64,000 nucleotides of DNA, from assembly GCA_943788045.1 (NCBI GenBank), contig CALSOT010000004.1, positions 62,001 to 126,000 of the forward strand. The letters are read 5' to 3'. Source of the DNA: an uncultured Polaribacter sp. (GTDB lineage Bacteria > Bacteroidota > Bacteroidia > Flavobacteriales > Flavobacteriaceae). Position 1 is the stretch's first letter, and each line of letters begins with the position of its first letter. The position numbers and the translations under genes are program-made. Below, piece by piece: positions 25,854 through 35,011 of this stretch. The notes below the pieces were generated by a model that searched no databases, had not been told where the DNA came from, and worked only from the letters and a program-made list of their open reading frames with translations.

Positions 25854-27089
25854 TTAAGATTGAAACACTTTTTTAATAACATCTATACTTTCTGAAACAG
25901 AAGTATTTTCGTCTTTTAAGTGCTTTACAAACTGGGTGGTAATTTTTTGTATAAATCGTGAGGTTAATACTTCTGCTTGATTTTCATCAAAATTATTAAT
26001 CTTTTTTTTCTGAAAATTAATTTCATCTTTTTTAATTGTCTCTAAAGACTTTTTTAGAGCAGCAATCGCAGGCGTAAACCTTCTCTGATTTAACCAATCG
26101 TTAAATTCTAATTTATGTGTTTCTATAATATCTTCGGCATAAGGAATTTCTGCTAGACGTTTTGCCAAAGTTTCATCTGTTACACGAGATAATTCATCTA
26201 TATTCACCAAAGTTACATTTTTATGGTGCGCAAGATTATGCGATACATTTTCTGGCATTGATAAGTCTAAAATAAGGATTTCTTTACCATCAACAAGATG
26301 CTCTTCAGTAATTGTGGGTTTATCTGCTCCTGTGGAAACGATTAAAACATCTGTCTTTGCTATTTCATCCTTTAAATTTCCTATTACAGATTTTCTAATT
26401 GATAAATGGTCTTTAATAAATTCTGTTGCTTTTTCTTCAGTTCTATTTATCAAACAAACTGATTTATTTTGAGTGTATTCAGCAAGGTTCTTACACGTAT
26501 TCCTACCCATTTTACCTAAACCATAAACCAAAATATTCTTAGAATTATGATCGGATAAATTTCTAATAATATATTGCACTGCTGCGTAAGAGACAGAAGT
26601 TGTACCAGAACTTAATTTTGTTTCATTTTTGACACGCTTACTAGCCTGTAAAACACTATTTGCCAAACGCTCTGTAAACGCATTTATAGTTTTATTTTCT
26701 TTTGCAACTCTAAATGATTGTCTTAATTGACCAACAATCTCATAATCCCCTAAAATCTGACTTTCTAAACCTGTACCAATTCTAAATAAATGGTTTATTG
26801 CAGATTGGTCTTTGAATACAGTTGAGATTTCCCTAAATTCCTGAGAATTTCCTTCAGAAAAATCACATAGAAGTTCTATTAATAAACAAGGTCTATTTAC
26901 AAAGCCAAACACCTCTGTTCTATTACAAGTAGAGATTATAAAGACACCAGAAACACCTTTATTTTTTGCAGCTTGCAAAAGAGCTACTTGATTTTCTTTT
27001 GAAACAGAAAATTTACCTCGCATTTCTGCATCTGCTTTCTTATAACTAACCCCAATATTGTAAAAGTGCTCTTGCCCCAATTCTCCCAT
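25854..27089 (-). CDS. hemA: Glutamyl-tRNA reductase
   Basis: This 411-residue NADPH enzyme makes glutamate-1-semialdehyde from glutamyl-tRNA, the first step of the C5 haem pathway. STCNRTEVF contains the catalytic Cys55; LRIGTGLESQILGD-type sequence (FRIGTGLESQILGDYEIVGQ) and the Rossmann loop VYGLGKMGRNTCKNL are present, then a C-terminal helical dimerisation region. It is the first gene of the minus-strand haem operon. TACTTTTG on the minus strand (27106-27113) is a full -7 box match about 20 bases upstream, so the leader is very short. It faces a divergent AraC-type regulator gene. Confidence 0.97.
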   Translation of the reverse strand: MGELGQEHFYNIGVSYKKADAEMRGKFSVSKENQVALLQAAKNKGVSGVFIISTCNRTEVFGFVNRPCLLIELLCDFSEGNSQEFREISTVFKDQSAINHLFRIGTGLESQILGDYEIVGQLRQSFRVAKENKTINAFTERLANSVLQASKRVKNETKLSSGTTSVSYAAVQYIIRNLSDHNSKNILVYGLGKMGRNTCKNLAEYTQNKSVCLINRTEEKATEFIKDHLSIRKSVIGNLKDEIAKTDVLIVSTGADKPTITEEHLVDGKEILILDLSMPENVSHNLAHHKNVTLVNIDELSRVTDETLAKRLAEIPYAEDIIETHKLEFNDWLNQRRFTPAIAALKKSLETIKKDEINFQKKKINNFDENQAEVLTSRFIQKITTQFVKHLKDENTSVSESIDVIKKVFQS

Positions 27090-27105
27090 AACTTTTAAAG
27101 TGGTA

Positions 27106-27113
27106 CAAAAGTA
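27106..27113 (-). promoter_or_regulatory. -7 box of the haem operon (hemA)
   Basis: Read on the minus strand this is TACTTTTG, a full match to TAnnTTTG, 17 bases before the hemA ATG. No clear -33 box precedes it at the usual distance, which would fit dependence on an activator. Confidence 0.4.
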
Positions 27114-27207
27114 TAAACAAGAAATTAATAAAAATATCGCTTAAAGAACTTTTTATAACGTTAAATGTTTTTTTACGAATATTCTTCATAAAAATGTAGA
27201 AAATCCT

Positions 27208-27251
27208 TATTTTTGCGGTACAACAAAGGCTTCTCTATATTTTAATATAGA
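27208..27251 (+). promoter_or_regulatory. araC-type gene -7 box and leader palindrome
   Basis: TATTTTTG at 27208-27215 matches the flavobacterial -7 box for the regulator gene. Shortly after it, TCTATATT (27234-27241) and AATATAGA (27244-27251) form an 8-base inverted repeat with a 2-base centre, a candidate operator or leader hairpin. Confidence 0.35.
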
Positions 27252-27290
27252 ACGATTCTAAATAAAAGAATTATAATTTTAAATTAAACT

Positions 27291-28184
27291 ATGATTAAAA
27301 ATGTCGGAGAAAGTACTTTTCAAGAAATTATTTTAGATAAAGGCTTTTATTTACTTCATTTTCAGAATGAAAGTAACACTATTCAAAATTTTGAGAGAGA
27401 AATTAACAGCAATTTTATTCAAATTCATTTTTGTATAAAGGGAAAATCTAAATTTATATTTAATAATAATTCTTACTCTTTTGATGTTTTAGACAATAGA
27501 TCTATCCTTTTGTATAATCCACAGAGAATATTACCTATAAATCTTGAAACTCAACCCAAAACAACATTAGTTTCATTATTAATTTCGATTGAAAAATTTC
27601 ACTCTCTATTTTCCAAAGAATCCGGATATATACCCTTTTTGAGTGATGAGAATAGTAATAAAAAATACTATGACGACACAGAAACAAAACCTACCGTTTC
27701 AATTGTTTTACAACAAATCATAAATTCTAATATTAATAGTTCTATTCGGAATTTATACGTTAAAGGAAAAGTATATGAATTATTAAGCCTTCATTTTCAA
27801 AAAGAAGAAAACACAGAGGGTCAATATTGTCCTTTTTTGGTTGATGAACAAAATGTACTAAAAATTAGAAAAGCGAAGGAAATTATTATCTCTAGAATGG
27901 CAGAACCACCATCCTTACAAGAATTATCGACTGAAATTGGTCTCAGTTTAAAAAAGTTAAAAGAAGGTTTTAAGCAAATTTACGGCGATACGGTTTATAG
28001 TTTTCTATTCGATTACAAAATGGAACATTCTAGAAGGTTATTAGAAAGTAATCAATTTAATGTAAATGAAGTGGGTTTAAAGGTTGGCTACAGCACATCT
28101 AGCCACTTTATCGCGGCATTTAAAAAGAAGTTCGGTACAACACCGAAGAAATATGTAATGAGCCTAAACAAAGAACAACTATAA
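27291..28184 (+). CDS. AraC-family transcriptional regulator divergent from hemA
   Basis: This 297-residue protein has a C-terminal AraC DNA-binding domain from about residue 195: two helix-turn-helix units (PPSLQELSTEIGLSLKKLKEGFKQIYG and FNVNEVGLKVGYSTSSHFIAAFKKKFGTTPKKY), with the second matching the AraC signature well. The N-terminal 190 residues resemble a cupin-like sensor (FIQIHFCIKGKSKFIFNNN), ligand unknown. It is divergent from the haem operon and begins the second haem-related unit, which includes hemH and hemJ, so control of haem synthesis is a reasonable inference. Its stop codon is one base before the next gene's TTG start. Confidence 0.9.
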   Translation: MIKNVGESTFQEIILDKGFYLLHFQNESNTIQNFEREINSNFIQIHFCIKGKSKFIFNNNSYSFDVLDNRSILLYNPQRILPINLETQPKTTLVSLLISIEKFHSLFSKESGYIPFLSDENSNKKYYDDTETKPTVSIVLQQIINSNINSSIRNLYVKGKVYELLSLHFQKEENTEGQYCPFLVDEQNVLKIRKAKEIIISRMAEPPSLQELSTEIGLSLKKLKEGFKQIYGDTVYSFLFDYKMEHSRRLLESNQFNVNEVGLKVGYSTSSHFIAAFKKKFGTTPKKYVMSLNKEQL

Positions 28185-28185
28185 T

Positions 28186-28689
28186 TTGGAACAACTTACA
28201 CATTACGACATAAAAAACAATCAGAAACAATTCCCAATAACCATTGTTTGCGACGCCATTAGAACACCCGAAAATATTGGTATGTGTTTCAGAATATCTG
28301 AAAGTTTTGGTGTACAGAAAATTTATTTTCACCATGTTTCACCGTCTTTGGAAAACAGAATAGTCAAAAAAACTGCAAGAAACACTATAAGCCAAGTCTC
28401 ACACGAGTATTATACAGATTTTGAGGAAATTATTGAGCAGTTAAAAGCAGAGGGCAATACAATAATTGGTATAGAAATTACTAATAAAAGTATAAATATT
28501 CAAAATTTTAAATTTAATAAACACGAAAAAATCGTCCTACTTTTGGGTAGTGAGAGAAACGGAATCGAAAACATAAATCTTGTAGATAAAACTATTGCAA
28601 TACCAATGTTTGGAAGAAATTCATCTATGAACGTAATACATAGTTTGGCGATTAGCTTGTATGAGGTTACAAACCAATTATCAAATTAA
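28186..28689 (+). CDS. TrmH-family RNA methyltransferase (SpoU fold), TTG start
   Basis: This 167-residue protein is a SPOUT-class, SAM-dependent RNA 2'-O-ribose methyltransferase. Motif 1 is RTPENIGMCFR with its key Asn and Arg near residues 26-36; motif 2 is LLGSERNGIE near 119-128; motif 3 is IPMFGRNSSMNVIHSLAISLYE near 138-159, with the SLNVS-like knot. It lacks the N-terminal RNA-binding extension, so it is a minimal form. No ATG is available upstream of motif 1, and the first suitable codon is TTG, one base after the AraC stop. The RNA target is unknown. Confidence 0.85.
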   Translation: MEQLTHYDIKNNQKQFPITIVCDAIRTPENIGMCFRISESFGVQKIYFHHVSPSLENRIVKKTARNTISQVSHEYYTDFEEIIEQLKAEGNTIIGIEITNKSINIQNFKFNKHEKIVLLLGSERNGIENINLVDKTIAIPMFGRNSSMNVIHSLAISLYEVTNQLSN

Positions 28690-28748
28690 AAAATAATTAA
28701 ATATAACAGTTCAATCTTAAAAATTTAAAGTCTTTAAACTTTTACTAA

Positions 28749-29765
28749 ATGAAAGGAATTTTATTAAACAATTTAGGATCGCCAGATTCTACAGAAACAA
28801 AAGATGTAAAAAAGTACCTAGGTGAATTCTTAATGGATGAGCGCGTCATAGACATTCCATATTGGAAACGATGGCTACTAATTAAAGGAATTATACTCCA
28901 AGTTCGTCCAAAAAAATCTGGTGCAGCTTACAAAAAAATTTGGTGGAAAGAGGGCTCTCCCTTGGTTGTAATCTCAGAAAAGTTTGCAAAAAAGGTCGAA
29001 GCAAAAATGGATATTCCCTTAGAATTAGCAATGCGATATGGTTCTATGTCGATGGAAAAAGGAATTAAAAACTTAATAGATAAAGGCGTAACAGAAATAA
29101 TGTTAGTCCCTTTATATCCGCATTACGCCATGTCTTCTTATGAAACTGTAGTTGTGCAAGCAGAAGAAATTTTAGCAGAAAAATACCCACAAGTAAAACT
29201 AGATACATTACCCCCGTTTTACAACAAACCAGATTATATAAAAGTGATGAGTGACAATATTGCTAATCATTTAAAAGGTTTTGATTATGACCACGTATTG
29301 TTTTCTTATCACGGAATTCCAGAAAGACATATTAAAAAATCTGACCCAACAAAAAGCCATTGCAAATTAGATGGTTCTTGTTGTGAACGTAATTCTGTTG
29401 CCCATCACACTTGTTATAGACATCAATGTTTTGAAACAACTAAAGGAATTGCAAAACATTTAGGATTAGACGAGACAAATCATAGTAATTCATTTCAATC
29501 TCGATTATTAAAAGATCCATGGTTAAAACCTTACACAGATTTTGAATTAGAGAAATTTCCAGAAATGGGAAAGAAAAAAGTTGCCGTTATTACACCCGCC
29601 TTTGTTTCTGATTGTTTAGAAACTTTAGAAGAAATTGCAATGGAAGGAAAAGAAGATTTCTTAGAGGCAGGAGGAACAGATTATAAGCATATTCCTTGTT
29701 TAAATGATAATGATGACTGGGTAGATGTCATGGTTTCTTGGATTAATGATTGGAAAAATAAATAA
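28749..29765 (+). CDS. hemH: Ferrochelatase
   Basis: This 338-residue enzyme inserts iron into protoporphyrin IX (or coproporphyrin). His188 in FSYHGIPERHIKKSDP and the later acidic patch (ETLEEIAMEG) form the metal site. A cysteine-rich stretch, CKLDGSCCERN...CYRHQC near residues 205-230, may hold an iron-sulphur cluster as in some bacterial ferrochelatases, but the Cys spacing does not prove this. With HemJ just downstream, this is the terminal part of the haem pathway. A repeat element with a hairpin follows the stop codon. Confidence 0.96.
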   Translation: MKGILLNNLGSPDSTETKDVKKYLGEFLMDERVIDIPYWKRWLLIKGIILQVRPKKSGAAYKKIWWKEGSPLVVISEKFAKKVEAKMDIPLELAMRYGSMSMEKGIKNLIDKGVTEIMLVPLYPHYAMSSYETVVVQAEEILAEKYPQVKLDTLPPFYNKPDYIKVMSDNIANHLKGFDYDHVLFSYHGIPERHIKKSDPTKSHCKLDGSCCERNSVAHHTCYRHQCFETTKGIAKHLGLDETNHSNSFQSRLLKDPWLKPYTDFELEKFPEMGKKKVAVITPAFVSDCLETLEEIAMEGKEDFLEAGGTDYKHIPCLNDNDDWVDVMVSWINDWKNK

Positions 29766-29771
29766 TTTTAT

Positions 29772-29847
29772 AAGGAGCTATTTCCTGCTTTACATTATAT
29801 CTTTTTGTAAAAACAAAAAGGATGTCATTTCAATCAGGGCTAAACTT
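29772..29847 (+). repeat. Structured intergenic repeat, copy 1
   Basis: This element starts with AGCTATTTCCTGCTTT (29776-29791) and ends with AATCAGGGCTAAACTT (29832-29847). Both 16-base ends occur identically in the copy at 63.1 kb. In between lies a hairpin (ATCTTTTTG with CAAAAAGGAT) unlike the one in the second copy. The outer CCTG and CAGG, plus AGC and GCT, can also pair. It follows hemH and could act as a terminator or a structured RNA. Confidence 0.7.
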
Positions 29848-29890
29848 GTTTACTAAATAATATCAAAACTAAAAAAGTCAATACATATCT

Positions 29891-30487
29891 ATGGATTTCC
29901 TTTACATAAAAGCATTACATATTATTTTTATTGTCACTTGGTTTGCAGGCCTATTTTATATAGTACGTTTATTTATGTACCATGTAGAAGCAGAAAAAAA
30001 AGAAGAACCAGCTAAAGATATTTTACAAACGCAATACAAATTAATGAGTAAAAGGTTGTGGTACATAATTACTTGGCCGTCTGCAATTTTAGCAAGTATA
30101 TTTGGTTTTTGGATGCTTTATAAAAATCCATATTATTTACAAATGCCTTGGATGCACATAAAACTTTCTTTTGTTTTAGCATTGTATTTCTATCACGGAT
30201 TTTGCCACAAAATATACAAACAATTACAAAATGATATTATAAAATACACAGCATTCAAATTAAGAATTATAAACGAAGCACCAACAATTATACTATTTGC
30301 TGTGGTCTTTTTAGTCACATTACAAAATGCGATTAATTGGATTTGGGGAGTTGTGGGTATTATTCTTTTTGGTTTTTTACTTATGTTAGGAATTAGACTT
30401 TATAAAAAAATAAGAGAAAAAAAATCTTGGGAAAAAGCAGAGAAAGAGATTTTAGAAAGTGATAAAAATAATAATTTAGATAATTAA
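29891..30487 (+). CDS. hemJ: CopD-family protein, probable protoporphyrinogen IX oxidase
   Basis: This 198-residue membrane protein has about four to five transmembrane helices. The N-terminal pattern [24 protein letters not shown] with His10 and the Trp/Arg residues is typical of HemJ, and further conserved features ([25 protein letters not shown] with Lys) match. HemJ oxidises protoporphyrinogen IX to protoporphyrin IX in bacteria lacking HemG and HemY. It lies 125 bases after hemH, which uses its product. A highly charged C-terminal tail ([16 protein letters not shown]) extends into the cytosol. It ends in a 4-base convergent overlap with recR. Confidence 0.85.
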   Translation: MDFLYIKALHIIFIVTWFAGLFYIVRLFMYHVEAEKKEEPAKDILQTQYKLMSKRLWYIITWPSAILASIFGFWMLYKNPYYLQMPWMHIKLSFVLALYFYHGFCHKIYKQLQNDIIKYTAFKLRIINEAPTIILFAVVFLVTLQNAINWIWGVVGIILFGFLLMLGIRLYKKIREKKSWEKAEKEILESDKNNNLDN

Positions 30488-31101
30488 CTTCTAATACTCT
30501 GCTCAAAAGGAATGCGATTCACAATACTTCTACCCAAGGTAACTTCATCTGCATATTCTAATTCATCACCAACCGAAATTCCTCGTGCAATTGTAGAAGT
30601 TGTAATTTCAAATTTTTCAATTTGCTTAAATATATAAAAGTTTGTAGTATCTCCTTCCATAGTAGAACTTAAAGCAAAAATAAGTTCTTTAATTTCTCCT
30701 TCAGAAATTTTTCTAATCAAAGACTCTATTTGTAATTCCTGAGGCCCAATTCCTTCCATAGGAGAAATTTTACCACCTAATACATGATACAATCCATTAA
30801 ACTGAGACGTACTTTCAATTGCCATTACATCTCTAATATCTTCAACAACGCAAACAATTTCAGAATTTCTTTTTGTGTTACTACAAATGTCACACAAAGT
30901 CGTATCCGAAATATTATGACAATTAGAGCAAGTCTTTATATCATTTCTTAAATGTAATAAGGCTTCCGACAAAAACTTTGTATTTTCAGATGGCTGTTTT
31001 AGTAAATGCAAAACTAAACGCAAAGCAGTTCGCTTTCCAATTCCTGGTAAACGAGACACCTCATTAACCGCATTCTCTAATAATTTCGATGAAAAATCCA
31101 T
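30484..31101 (-). CDS. recR: Recombination protein RecR
   Basis: This is a 205-residue DNA-repair protein that, with RecFO, loads RecA at gaps. It has an N-terminal helix-hairpin-helix ([20 protein letters not shown]), a Cys4 zinc finger ([16 protein letters not shown], near residues 55-70), and a Toprim domain ([14 protein letters not shown] in the family; here [15 protein letters not shown]). The frame is open to a TTG at 31110, but the first ATG is at 31101 and gives the standard MDFSSKLL start. It is convergent with hemJ and shares four bases with it. Confidence 0.95.
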   Translation of the reverse strand: MDFSSKLLENAVNEVSRLPGIGKRTALRLVLHLLKQPSENTKFLSEALLHLRNDIKTCSNCHNISDTTLCDICSNTKRNSEIVCVVEDIRDVMAIESTSQFNGLYHVLGGKISPMEGIGPQELQIESLIRKISEGEIKELIFALSSTMEGDTTNFYIFKQIEKFEITTSTIARGISVGDELEYADEVTLGRSIVNRIPFEQSIRS

Positions 31102-31202
31102 AGTCAACAAAATTACGAATTACAAATTGATTACTAATTATGAATTGAAGGTTATGATTTATGTATATTCGTATTTCTTAATTAAAGATTTGTAATTCCT
31201 CT

Positions 31203-32634
31203 ATGAAACCAGCATATATCATTTTATTAATAGTTACTTATTTTTCCTTATTAATTTTCATTTCATACATTACAAGTAAATCCGCAGACAATAAAACATT
31301 TTTTAAAGCAAATAACTCATCACCCTGGTATTTAGTTGCTTTTGGAATGATTGGCGCGTCACTTTCTGGAGTAACATTTATTTCAGTTCCGGGTTGGGTA
31401 GAAGGCTCTAACATGAGCTATTTTCAAATGGTTTTAGGTTACGTAATTGGTTATGCCGTTATTGGTCTCGTGTTACTTCCACTCTATTATAGATTGAATT
31501 TAACCTCAATTTACACGTATTTACAAGATCGTTTTGGTAACTATTCATACAAAACCGGGGCTAGTTTCTTTTTGCTATCTAGAACAATCGGAGCTGCTTT
31601 TCGGTTATTTTTAGTCGCAAATGTGTTGCAAATAATTTTATTTGATGCATATGGTGTTCCTTTTTGGGCAACCGTTTCCATTACTATTTTATTAATTTGG
31701 TTGTACACTTTTAAAGGAGGTATAAAAACTATTGTTTGGACAGATACTTTGCAAACACTTTTTATGTTGATTGCGGTTGGCGTTTGTATTTATACAATAT
31801 CTATCGAAATGAAAATAGACAATTTATTTTCTTATGTTTCAGAAAATCAACTATCTAAAACCTTCTTTTTTGAGGATGTAAATGCAGGTAATTATTTCTG
31901 GAAACAGTTCTTAGCAGGCGCTTTTATTGCAGTTGTTATGACAGGTTTAGACCAAGATATGATGCAGAAAAACTTAACATGTAGAAATCTAAAAGATGCA
32001 CAGAAAAACATGTTTTGGTTTACAATTGTTTTGGTAATCGTAAACTTTTTCTTTTTAGCTTTAGGTGTTTTATTGACAGATTACGCACAAAAAAACGGGA
32101 TTGACGCACACAAAGATGAACTATTTCCAATTATAGCAACCAAAGGAACTTTAGGTTTAGCAACCGCTACATTTTTCTTACTTGGTTTAATTGCTGCTGC
32201 TTATTCGAGTGCAGATTCGGCTTTAACATCTTTAACGACATCTTTTAGTATTGATATTTTAGAAATTAACAAAAAGAAAGAAAAAAGAGCGCAAGAAAAA
32301 ATTAGAAAAAAAGTGCACGTTATTTTCTCTTTTGTATTGATTGCAACTATTCTCGTTTTTAAATACTTTATTGCCGATGCTAGTGTCATTGCAAAAATAT
32401 TCACATTTGCGGGTTATACATATGGTCCTTTACTGGGTTTATATACTTTCGGACTGTTCACCAAATACAATTTAAAAGACAGAAGTTGTACCTGTAATTT
32501 GTTTAATTACACCAATTCTTACATATATAATTAGCTATTATTCCAAAGAAAAATTCGGTTTCGATTTTGGATTCTTTGTGTTGGTTTTAAATGGATTTAT
32601 AACCTTTTTAGGATTAATATTAATTAAGAAATAA
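31203..32634 (+). pseudogene. Sodium:solute symporter, frameshifted near its 3' end
   Basis: The uninterrupted frame (31203-32534) gives 443 residues with about eleven hydrophobic helices of the SSS family, including GASLSGVTFISVPG near residue 55 and a GLDQDMMQKNL signature near 255. After LKDR the frame runs into a nonsense tail (SCTCNLFNYTNSYIYN). Reading one base further on, from 32485, gives VVPVICLITPILTYIISYYSK and a final hydrophobic helix ending LGLILIKK at the stop 32632-32634. This is the expected SSS C-terminus. So a single extra base at about 32484 splits the gene and costs its last two helices. It may be a real mutation or a sequencing error; no slippery sequence is present. Confidence 0.8.
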
Positions 32635-32681
32635 TATGATTTGTTCCTAAACCTAAATTCCAATATTAAATAAACGTGTGA

Positions 32682-32963
32682 ATGGAAAATAAAATCTCGA
32701 ATCTTTTAGTCGAATATTTTCGATATTTCATAAATGGTCTGAACGTTTTAATTAATGAATACTTAATTATAATCGGAATTATTCTTTTTTCACTTGGTAT
32801 AAAGGGTTATTTAAAAATGCTTGAAAAGGAACCAATTGATTACAAGACTACACCTGCGAAAAGAGAAACTATCTCGGAAATTAGGGACAGAAGTGTTCAA
32901 TGGGAATGGATAATTTTTGCAATAATATTAGGTATTTGTTTAATTATAGAGAATATTGAATAA
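32682..32963 (+). CDS. Small membrane protein, function unknown
   Basis: This 93-residue protein begins with ATG 48 bases after the symporter remnant. It has two hydrophobic helices (YLIIIGIILFSLGIKGYL at about 27-44 and WIIFAIILGICLIIE near the C-terminus) with a charged loop (KEPIDYKTTPAKRETISEIRDR) between them. No family is recognised. Hydrophobicity and codon use look like a real gene, but I have no other support. Confidence 0.5.
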   Translation: MENKISNLLVEYFRYFINGLNVLINEYLIIIGIILFSLGIKGYLKMLEKEPIDYKTTPAKRETISEIRDRSVQWEWIIFAIILGICLIIENIE

Positions 32964-33073
32964 AAAAGAGTGAATTTATAACTTACAACAATAGTAATCG
33001 TTCATAAGCTATGGAGAGAAAAAACACCTCTATTAAGTTACTTAATTTATTGGAGATCGAATACATAAATAGA

Positions 33074-34261
33074 ATGAAAAAAACAATTTCCATTATTGGA
33101 AGCGGACCTTCTTCTCTCCTTTTAGCTGCATTCCTCGATACTAAAAAATTTGATATTACGATATATGAAAAAAATAAAACTGCTGGTAGAAAATTTTTAG
33201 TTGCAGGAAAAGGTGGTTTTAATTTAACACATTCTGAAACGATTTCTAATTTTATTGAACGTTATACACCACGTGATTTTTTAAAAGATTCTTTGTCAAG
33301 TTTTACGAATGATAATTTTCGAGATTGGTTAAAAGATATAGGTATTCCCACTTTTATAGGAAGTAGTAAAAGAGTCTATCCCGAAAAAGGTATAAAACCA
33401 ATTACCGTTTTAAATACCATTCTAAATCATTTAAAAAAAAGAGGAATTTCTTTTAAATACAATCATACTTTTTCTGGATGGGATGCTAAAAATAATATCA
33501 TAGTAAATAATAAAACAGTTGCATCTTATTACACTGTATTCTCTTTAGGAGGAGGAAGTTGGAAAATTACAGGTTCTAATGGAAATTGGATTGATACTTT
33601 TAAAGAAAAAGAAATAAAAACAATTCCTTTTGAAGCATCAAATTGTTCTTTTAAAGTTGATTGGAAACCAAATTTCATCAACCAAAACGAAGGAAGCCCT
33701 TTAAAAAATATTACTATTTCTTGCGATGGCAAAATACAAAAAGGTGAAGCCATTATTACGAAATTTGGTTTAGAAGGAAATGCTATTTATGGTTTAAGCC
33801 CACAAATTAGAGCAAAATTAAAATCCGAAGAAAAAGCACATATTTATATCGACTTTAAACCAACGCTTTCAGCAGAAAGTGTTACATCTAGGATTAGAAA
33901 TTCAAGTTTTAAAAATACAACACAAACTTTAAAAAAAGATTTGAAATTAAGCACTTCTCAAATAGATTTATTAAAAATATACATCTCAAAAGAAGACTAT
34001 TTAAATTCAGAAATTTTAGCAAAATACATTAAAAAATTTCCACTAGAAATTACTGCTTTAGGAATTTTAGACGCAGCAATTTCTACTGTTGGCGGAATTG
34101 ATTTAGACGCTGTTGATACTAATTTTCAATTGCAAAAAATAAAGAATCAATTTTGCATTGGTGAAATGCTAAATTGGGATACACCAACTGGAGGCTATTT
34201 AATACAAGGCTGCGTAAGTTCTGGAGTTTACCTTGCAAAACATCTAAATAAAATTAACTAA
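33074..34261 (+). CDS. NAD(P)/FAD-dependent oxidoreductase of the BaiN/HI0933 family
   Basis: This 395-residue flavoprotein has the FAD-binding dinucleotide motif at the very start (ISIIGSGPSSLLLAAFLDT), then KTAGRKFLVAGKGGFNLTHSE, a family signature, and a C-terminal AISTVGGIDLD...LIQGCVSSGVYLAKHL segment. It fits the PP_4765-type subgroup (TIGR03862). Its reaction is unknown; relatives act on steroids or are uncharacterised. The frame is open to an ATG at 33011, which would put 21 extra residues before the FAD motif; I chose 33074 because the Rossmann motif should begin within the first residues. It is a separate gene ahead of pdxH. Confidence 0.85.
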   Translation: MKKTISIIGSGPSSLLLAAFLDTKKFDITIYEKNKTAGRKFLVAGKGGFNLTHSETISNFIERYTPRDFLKDSLSSFTNDNFRDWLKDIGIPTFIGSSKRVYPEKGIKPITVLNTILNHLKKRGISFKYNHTFSGWDAKNNIIVNNKTVASYYTVFSLGGGSWKITGSNGNWIDTFKEKEIKTIPFEASNCSFKVDWKPNFINQNEGSPLKNITISCDGKIQKGEAIITKFGLEGNAIYGLSPQIRAKLKSEEKAHIYIDFKPTLSAESVTSRIRNSSFKNTTQTLKKDLKLSTSQIDLLKIYISKEDYLNSEILAKYIKKFPLEITALGILDAAISTVGGIDLDAVDTNFQLQKIKNQFCIGEMLNWDTPTGGYLIQGCVSSGVYLAKHLNKIN

Positions 34262-34328
34262 AAACTTTAATTTTCAGTAATTGTACTATTATAATATTCT
34301 GTATTTTTACTTTATTAAAATAAACTAA

Positions 34329-34976
34329 ATGTCTAAAGACTTAAGTAATTACCGAAAATCTTACGAAAAACAAGAACTTTTAGAAAGTAATTGCCCAGAA
34401 AGCCCAATGGAATTATTCCAAAATTGGTTTATAACTGCAGATAATTCTCAAATGGTAGATGAAAGTAACGCCATGACAGTCTCATCTATTGGCATAGATG
34501 GTTTTCCAAAAAGCAGAGTTGTTCTATTAAAAAAGTATACTTCTGAAGGTTTTATTTTTTACACAAATTACAATTCAGAAAAAGGAAAAGCAATTGCAAA
34601 TAATAATAATATTTGTTTATCTTTTTTTTGGCCAGCATTAGAACAACAAATAATTATAAAAGGTAATGCAGAAATTTTAGAAAAAAAATTATCTGATAGT
34701 TATTTTAAATCTAGACCAAATGGAAGTAAACTAGGCGCGTGGGCTTCTAACCAAAGTAAAGTTGTAAACTCTAGAGAGGATCTTGAGCAAAGTTTAAAAA
34801 CTTTTGAGAAAAAGTTTGAAGGAAATGAAATTGAAAGACCTAAACATTGGGGAGGTTATTTAGTAAAACCTATTTCAATAGAATTTTGGCAAGGAAGGCC
34901 TAATAGAATGCATGATCGAATTAGATATACTTTAGACGAAGATTTTTCTTGGAAAATCGAAAGGTTAGCACCATAA
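34329..34976 (+). CDS. pdxH: Pyridoxamine 5'-phosphate oxidase
   Basis: This 215-residue FMN enzyme oxidises pyridoxine or pyridoxamine phosphate to pyridoxal 5'-phosphate. Characteristic segments are PSSRVVLLKKY-type sequence (PKSRVVLLKKYTSEGFIFYTNYNSEKGK), SLSFFWPALEQQIIIKG-like text, SRPNGSKLGAWASNQS, and the C-terminal FWQGRPNRMHDRIRY, which binds FMN and substrate. The length is standard. Pyridoxal phosphate is needed by HemL among others, but the genes are not adjacent. Confidence 0.96.
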   Translation: MSKDLSNYRKSYEKQELLESNCPESPMELFQNWFITADNSQMVDESNAMTVSSIGIDGFPKSRVVLLKKYTSEGFIFYTNYNSEKGKAIANNNNICLSFFWPALEQQIIIKGNAEILEKKLSDSYFKSRPNGSKLGAWASNQSKVVNSREDLEQSLKTFEKKFEGNEIERPKHWGGYLVKPISIEFWQGRPNRMHDRIRYTLDEDFSWKIERLAP

Positions 34977-35011
34977 ATTCTCTATATTTACCACTCAACA
35001 ATTAAAATTGG

